This document shows positions 57,512 to 64,000 of a DNA stretch of 64,000 bases, piece after piece. Each line of letters begins with the position of its first letter. The stretch's first letter is position 1. The translations under genes were made by a program, and so were the position numbers. This DNA comes from Bisporella sp. PMI_857 (Eukaryota > Ascomycota > Leotiomycetes > Helotiales > Helotiaceae), in the NCBI GenBank assembly GCA_021307315.1, contig JAJSPD010000007.1:558001-622000 (forward strand), in the 5' to 3' direction. The notes under the pieces were generated by a model. That model saw only the letters and a program-made list of their open reading frames with translations. It was not told where the DNA came from and searched no databases.

Positions 57512-58711
57512 AACAGCGATTGTAGGACGCAGTGGTGCATTCTAGCTAGAGATCCAAATGCCTGAACTTGACAAATAGAGTCCAATAGTCATATATTAGC
57601 TACTATTATACTCCTACTCTCCGCAATCAGAGAAGCACTCTCACTATCACAAATTATAGAATAAAGGTTTTTGGTCCTATAGGTGCGCTTTTGTAAACAA
57701 AATATACCATCTGCGAGTTTTTATAAATTAAGTATATATCAAATTACTTTTCTACTTGTGCAGAGTAGTAGACAGCGCCAGTAGTCTCGAGGGAGGCAAG
57801 CAAACGGCTTGTGGAAGTAGAATAAATACGGTCATATGGCCTCGAAAGGTATAGGGTAAAATATGATAAGAATATTAAGGTACAGAAAGAAAAATATAAA
57901 GAAGGAAATTACCAAATCACCATGACATCCTCCGCTAAACAGGACTCAGAGCCGTTTTTCGCTGCCAGAACGGCCATGCATAAGAATGGAAGACTCACAC
58001 ACAACGCTCCACGCGCAGAGAGCAATCCGCCACAAAGCCCCGGCAGTGCTCACCAGAATAACAAGGGAAGAACGAGCAGTGCTCATAAGGGATGGAGGGG
58101 TGTTTCGAGGACAAGGTCAAGTTTCATGCCCAAAACTTGATCACTATTGGAGCACTCTGATTAGTCCAGGAGCTTGTAGGGTATTAAGCCCCACCTATAG
58201 GTATTAATAGACATCTATGGGATATGATTTTTGAAATAAACTAAGCCCACTATACTTTTGTGCGGGCCAAAGTATTAGCTGTGGCGTCTCTGTGGCGAGA
58301 ACAAATGCTGTGCACTTATTAGTGAGTCTGGGATTATTGACCCTTGACAAGGGGTTCTCCACTGCTAATAATTTGGCCATGTACGAAAGTACACTCCGCT
58401 TAGCAGCAACGAATTATGAAGGACAGGGGACCGGGATATAAGCGATTCACCACTAGACGTCAAATTTATGCAATAAATATTCAACGGTAGTATGCTTTCA
58501 TTTTGTACAGCGCATACTGTTATATTGTACATGTGCATGTGTTTCCAAACGAGTGAAAATCCTAAACGAGTGACGAGACCAAAAATCAAAGCAAGAGCAA
58601 AGCCCAGAGACCTATATACAATTCCCTCTTTCCATCTTCCCATTTCCTCAATCCGTTCCTTTCTTACGCCGCGCACTGAAATTGACTTCGCTTAAGATAT
58701 GGTGAGCTAAC
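57512..58711. other. Gene-poor interval
   Basis: 1.2 kb without a supported gene. The 72-codon open frame from ATG 57922 is unsupported. 58304-58400 resembles 28478-28575 (decayed repeat). Confidence 0.4.
58304..58400 (+). repeat. Decayed dispersed repeat, copy 2
   Basis: Transition-diverged match to 28478-28575. Shared core GGATTATT..C.CTTGAC followed by TTCTCCACTG; translated VHLLVSLGLLTLDKGFST. Confidence 0.45.
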
Positions 58712-59983
58712 TTAAGCTGTACATGAGTTAGCAGTGCTCGTTGGGACAACAGAGCCAAAGGGGACAGCGCCGTCTTCGCGGGAGGGAGAAATACCTGAAG
58801 GAAACCCTGTAGGGGCACTGCCTGATGGCCCGCCTGATGGGCCACCTGATGGTGCGCTTCCACCACCGCTTCCACTGCTGCCAGAGTTCGAGTTGGCAAC
58901 ACCGCCAGATTCGTACTGTTGTCGTCGTTAGCCATGAGAAAGTAAAAATTGCATTGAGAGGGATCTTACCAAGTATGCAGCAGGAGTCAAGGTTTGCTCA
59001 CTGGTGAGGTCGATGCCGAAAGCAATCCAGCCGAAGATACCCTCCTCAACGGTGTCACCGAGGAAGCTGTAGTTGATGACAGGATCGTGGCCGCTAGCGG
59101 CCTCGGTAGAAAGGATGGAGTCCTCAGCGTTGGTGGTGAGGGTTTGGGTGTTGGTGCTATAGGGTGCGACAAGCTCGACTTGGGAGATCAAATCCTGATC
59201 GTAGAACAGCTGTCCAACGTGGCTGGCATACCCACCAGCATAGGTACCATTCTCAAAGGTGGTACCGTTGAAGTGAGCAATAACATGAGTGTGAGTTGCA
59301 CGGCCGGTGTAGTGACCTGGGAAGAGGGTAGAGAAGCTTGCGACTCCGTCAGAATCAGTAGGTTGGAGACCACGGAGGAAGGTGGTATCAAGGTTGGAGG
59401 TATCAGAGGAGTCGCCGTTGCCACTGGCGACGATGCCAGAGTAGACGCCGGTGGAGTTGCAGTTCCAGATCTCAATGACTGCATTGGTGACTGGATCGCA
59501 GGTGTTCACATCGAGAACTTGTGTATCGAGGATAAGTGAGACGCCTTCTTGACCATCAGTCAGATCATTGCGGACATACTCTCCCTCGACCCAGTAAGGA
59601 CCTTGGGTTACCTCAGGGGAGAGGAGGCAGGAGCTGTTGCTGGCGAAGAGAATAGATGCGGCAGTGTCGCTGGTGTAGTCGGTGGCCGATTCGTGGTCTG
59701 TAGCAAGAACAGTTGCGAGATCGCGGGCCTTCATGTATGGCTTATCGCCCATAATGCTGCGCTTCTTTCTCGCCTGTTGAGCAGCTGCGGCACGTCGAGC
59801 AACAGCACGAGCCTCAATTCCACGAGCCTTCATTTTGGCCGCGCAGTGACTGAGATCACGCTTGGGTGCCTTTTGGATGTAAGCCGCGCGCTTTGCTGCC
59901 TCAGCGCGGTGGTCATGTCCAGGGTGAGCTGCGACATTGGATGCCAGCAGGGTGGCAGCGAGGAGGCTGGTGATAAGCTGCAT
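58712..59983 (-). CDS. Secreted intradiol ring-cleavage dioxygenase
   Basis: Two exons (59983-58970 and 58915-58712) encode about 405 aa. Signal peptide MQLITSLLAATLLASNVAA, then a His- and basic-rich propeptide-like stretch with KKR (73-75). The catalytic beta-sandwich begins about residue 118. Fe(III) ligands of the protocatechuate-dioxygenase fold are present: Y181 (WNCNSTGVYSG), Y225 (FPGHYTGRATHTH), H231 and H233. Extracellular fungal members cleave catechols from lignin or plant phenolics. The second exon adds a Gly/Ser/Pro tail with a three-fold PSGG/PSGS motif and ends NSCTA. A tail like this may be a linker or a wall-association segment. TATATA lies about 130 bases upstream (near 60118). 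Confidence 0.92.
58822..58857 (-). repeat. Three-unit 12 bp minisatellite in the dioxygenase tail
   Basis: Three imperfect copies of CCTGATGGnCCn (plus-strand reading) encode PSGGPSGGPSG in the minus-strand C-terminal tail. Copy number may vary between strains. Confidence 0.7.
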
Positions 59984-62899
59984 CTTGATAAAAATTGATC
60001 AAGTTGATAGGATGGAGATGGATATGAATGAAAGAATGAAAAGATGAGATGGGAAACTGGAATGAGAGTGAAGGATGGGGTGAAGAAAAAAGACAGAGAG
60101 AGGTGCTGAGAGGAACATATATACATTTTGAAAGTACGCTGTTAGACTGGTACATGCGTATATGGGTATCTACAACGACTCTCCCAGCCCCATTTTCATC
60201 AGGATACCATGCAAACTGGCAAGCCAGACAGGCATTGAGGCTCAATTTCTTCCCCTGCTTCACTTCCCCGAGTTGTTGAATGAGGAATAGGCTATCGATG
60301 ATTGGTGGCGGTGTCCTCACAATGCAAGCGAATTCTCAGGGGCTATCCACATAAGACTACTAGCACGATTGGAATGACGTTTCTGCCGGTGTTCACAAGC
60401 ATGGCTTTCCTTTCCCCAGAGTCCAAAAAGACGCGTTAACCCATACTACATGACCAATATGGCCCGTCTCATTGGACGCCCGCTCTACCGAGTGTACGCA
60501 GTCTTGCGCTGAGCGGTGCAAAACGAAACCTGGATCTACATCTTTAGATTGCTTTCTCAGATGAACCGATCAGAGAGTTGTTTTGTTCCTGGTTGTGAGA
60601 CGACGCAGACGCGTAGGTCCTCGCTTAAGTGGGACTGCCAAGAGTTCTAGATGGGGAACGAGCATTATGAGGGACGTTTGAGCTTGTCAACGATAGATTA
60701 AGAGGTTCTAGATGACGGTAGTTACTATGAATAAAGGTGGCAATGCATGGACTGCCGTTTCGTGCCACGGCTCATCGCTTGGACCGAGGATGTCGACTGG
60801 AAAGCTTTGGTGGCTGAGACGCAGCACTGGCTACGAGGGAATTAGGGGTCAAGTGAAAATGCATTCAACCGAAAACAAGGCGCTCCAATCCACTCGATGA
60901 TATGAGGTCTATGACAAAAATACCTGTATAAAGATTTATCTGTCTGGGAGGTGGTTAATGTCACCGCTCAGCCAGCCTCCTGGTTTGGGCAATCGGCTGA
61001 CACGTGACAATGGGCCAACTAGCCAAGCCGTTTGACCCAGCTGTCCTAAAGGAGACTAGTGGCTATAGGCCCACTCTATTTGTCAACATATATATTATTT
61101 AAACCCATTATGTAAAGTTCTCCAAAGTTGAAAAGCTTGGTATTCTCGAATACCACTCCTTCTACCTTGCTCTGTGGAGCACTAGAATGTGATTGTGACA
61201 ACTATGACAGACAGACAAAGTGGCTGCTGCGATATATGCCTTTATTAAGAACAAGATTGATCCCTTCTCGAACGAGTGAAGTGATTGAAATGATATTTTT
61301 TTATATTATAGTGCTAAACAGACACCACGGCAGCTTACACTTATAGATATATATGTATATTTATGTGTAACATACCAAATGCAGGGCCATTAAACACATG
61401 TCTCATTAAACAAAGACCCAGTTTTTATACTTAACCCCTGGACATCAACAACATTCCGTGCTCACACAACACTACCTAAGGGTCGCTCAATGTTCGCCTT
61501 AGCTTTTCTATCAATTCAGGTTCTCATCTGTCCTTGCTATCACATCATTTCCCACATTATGCAGTCCCAAGAGATTGAGTACGCGGCGTTACCAGCTGCA
61601 AAACATCCTCACAAATTCAGCAGACGTAATCGTGCCACCCTGTCATGTGATTCTTTTCGGCCCAGAAAGTAAGCCATCTCGACATGAAGTGCTGTTGAAG
61701 CTTCAATATCATTGCTAACTTGAATATATTGAAATTTAATCGAGCCTAGTTCTGCCAGAACCGTCTCGAACGACACCAACCTGCGCTGTTCAAGTACAAA
61801 GGGTCTCCCAACGGCCCTATTGCTGTCGCATCGTTTCGCTACAAGAGCGAACATTTGGATTTCATACAACAACGGATCGGTTGCATGGGGACTGTGATAA
61901 AAGGCTTCATGGCTCATAGTTAGGGAAATCTCACCTCGAGAATAGCGGTTTTGCCGGCGAGTGGGATTCGGCACTCGATTGATTCGAAGGATGCGTCTGT
62001 CAGCAGTGCGGGAATCACCGTTATTGACGCAGGGCAGTTAATTTATAAAGCTGTCAATGATGATAAGATTTCTACATGAGGCAGGCTATCTTCTCAATAC
62101 CCTTTTTGTTTCACAGCATTTTCATTCCCCTGCTGACCGAAATCAAGACATTTAGGCCATTTGAAGATTTGAAGGTGTCTGCATGGCTGTCCAACTTCCT
62201 TCTCGGTCAATAAGCTCGATAAAACTTTTAGATAAACACACAATGATCAGGATTACTATGACCTACACTCAACGCTACCGAATATGATCGATGGATGCTG
62301 TTCTATCACCAGTTTGACCACGAGCCACCACGATACGAAAGAGACTCTGTTTGGGCTTACTATTTGCGGGCATCGCAGCGCTTGAAGGTTGGCAGACATG
62401 TCAAAGTATCTCCCTTATACACTGGAAACATTGCTTTCAACTCCACCGCAGAACCCTCGCGAAAGATGACACCGGTTGTAGTTTATTTATTATGACAGGC
62501 GTCCTAGTCCGTGCTGCAATCAACATGAGCTACTATCATGAACCTTCTCGAACAACCTCCACTGGACAGATGTAAGAAGAGCTGCGACACCATGTATAGC
62601 TCGTTATTGACAGTAAGGACAGCCTGACCTCTTTTACCGTTATGTTCCTTAGCGCATTGCAAAGCAGCTATTCAAAGACGTTGGAACCACAAAATATCCA
62701 TGAATAAGAGACGTTTACCGATCTTTTGGCCTTTTCTCTTTCAAGACTCATAGATGAGATAGCGCCAGTTAGATATCGTTGCGAAAAGACGTCTAGTGCA
62801 ACTCAACCCGTGTATCACACCCTGTCAAGGTCCAAGCCGAACCTCGATCAGGTAATCATCCCTTGACCTCGTACGGAATAGGTTAAATGTTCTTTATAC

Positions 62900-62934
<35 letters not shown>

Positions 62935-64000
62935 CTTTCTCTTTCTCTTTCTCTTTCCTATATCAATCAATTACATCCCTCTTGAATCCAGACCTTACAT
63001 CTGCACCAGCAGTTCTAGCTTAACAGTATATGTTTCATAGCAAACCTAATTCAACACTTCAAGCTTTATTACCTACTGGTACGATATCGGGCCTGCAAAG
63101 CAGTTTTCACCCTTGCTGCTATGGCTCTCTCCCTTAACCTGGAACCTATGCGTAAAAACACACATACCGATGTAAGTCCGAATTTTGACTCCTTCCAGGC
63201 GCACTCCAGATCTTTTGTGCAATAAGGGGAGAGGCAAAGGATACTTCTAATGAATCTAGGGGGATACACTAAATCTTAAGTATAATGTTTGTAAGCTTTG
63301 CAAGGACTAGTAGCTCGGCAGTACCAAAGCCAGAAATAGCAGCTAACCAGGAAAATTCACGGCCCCGACAGGCCGTCCTATTTGAGGGAGAAGCTATACC
63401 TTGATTAGTTTTTTACCCTTGTTACCCTTGTCCGGGTGCCTTCACGTTAATATTTCAACAAGCTATATGGGAATCATTTACGGGGGGAGCAGATTTTGAA
63501 GAAGTATACTAAGGAATAAATTTTAACCACTATGAATTCGAAGCTCCATTCTCATAAATTGCACAAAGTCCTTGATAGAGAAAGGATGTTCCTCCGCCTG
63601 ATCTGCTCTTAATACATTATGAAATAATTGGCAAACTGAGACAGATACATTATGACAGCATTTATCGGATCAAATAATTGTCTTCCAAAATAAACTTTAG
63701 GTGATGGTGGAACATATTGAGTCACACTGGAGCTTGGCAGGATGAGTAAACAGATTACAAGTTAAACTTAGAGAGTTTTGATAAAATAGAGTACCAAGCA
63801 ATAATTCAGATCTTACACACACTTAAATTTTAACTCTTTGCAAGGGCCGATCTAGCATTCCGGGTTGGCATTCCTCGTAGACAAAACACACCTAGAACCT
63901 TCGAACGGAGTAGGCTATTGATGAAGATTACTTGAACAGAATCATGGCAATCAGCTTCACGTATGGTTCAATATCAAGAAATGTTTACTTTCAAGATAAT
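59984..64000. other. 4 kb gene-poor right end
   Basis: 60.0-60.2 kb is the promoter of the intradiol dioxygenase. 61.5-62.6 kb has open stretches (61974-61609 minus; 62295-62575 plus) that look faintly protein-like but match no family and have no clear exons. 62.9 kb is a CT microsatellite. The rest, to 64000, shows no gene. Confidence 0.4.
62899..62958 (+). repeat. CT/CTTT microsatellite
   Basis: About 60 bases of (CT)n passing into (CTTT)n and (CTTTCT)n. Confidence 0.95.

Noticed and set aside
58994..59998. Long plus-strand open frames opposite the intradiol dioxygenase
   Set aside because: Antisense shadows. The minus strand carries all catalytic residues and a signal peptide.
22870..61005. 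CACGTG palindromes at several promoters (about 5399, 22873, 37602, 46163, 48650, 61001)
   Set aside because: Six were noticed where about fifteen are expected by chance in 64 kb, so there is no enrichment.
61609..62575. Possible gene from opposing open frames (61974-61609 minus, 62295-62575 plus)
   Set aside because: Faintly protein-like, but no motif, no coherent exon chain and no consistent strand.
1..64000. CRISPR arrays, rRNA or tRNA genes
   Set aside because: No regularly spaced repeats and no cloverleaf with a T-loop consensus were found on reading both strands.

Overview
The window reads as nuclear DNA of a filamentous ascomycete (Pezizomycotina). Genes are split by many 41-105 bp introns with GT..AG borders and CTAAC/CTGAC-like branch sites. 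The proteins belong to fungus-typical families: Zn2Cys6 and C2H2 regulators, Dal5- and TRI12-like MFS carriers, a secreted intradiol dioxygenase and an NLR-type TPR protein. A Helotiales-like leotiomycete would fit, but that is only an impression. No rRNA, tRNA or CRISPR was recognised.

Layout. 0.3-2.1 kb: C-terminal part of an NB-ARC/TPR (NLR-like) protein without its ATPase, probably frameshifted. 2.9-4.1 kb: MDR reductase. 4.28-4.78 kb: Mutator-like MITE with perfect 89 bp inverted repeats and a 9 bp target duplication. 5.4-6.6 kb: Gal80-like Gfo/Idh/MocA protein. 7.3-10.2 kb: cutinase-factor-1-like regulator. 10.6-12.2 kb: carotenoid oxygenase. 12.8-13.9 kb: dead aldo/keto reductase. 14.1-15.5 kb: aprataxin. 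15.8-20.1 kb: DHX29/DHX57-like helicase.

20.6-35.5 kb resembles a biosynthetic cluster without any PKS, NRPS, terpene cyclase or prenyltransferase backbone. It holds a TRI12-like MFS pump, a SAM methyltransferase, an unrecognised 478-aa protein, a 2-oxoglutarate/Fe(II) dioxygenase, an acyl-CoA-ligase-like adenylating enzyme, a type II DAHP synthase and a CCHC + Zn2Cys6 regulator. After a 4.9 kb gene-poor gap with a pogo-like MITE come a small secreted protein, a P450, a Dal5-like MFS and an SDR (40.4-47.5 kb), which may extend the cluster. The simplest model (inference) is a product built from a shikimate-derived aromatic acid: DAHP synthase supplies precursor, the ligase activates it, methyltransferase, dioxygenase, P450 and SDR tailor it, MFS proteins export it, and the zinc protein regulates it.

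48-57.5 kb: a membrane/coiled-coil protein, a DUF7719-like membrane protein divergent from a GPI de-N-acetylase, a large coiled-coil protein and a 13-exon MFS carrier with a 9-nt exon. 58.7-60 kb: secreted intradiol dioxygenase. 60-64 kb: essentially gene-free, with a CT-rich microsatellite. Exon joins given below were worked out by eye from frame, motif continuity and splice signals.
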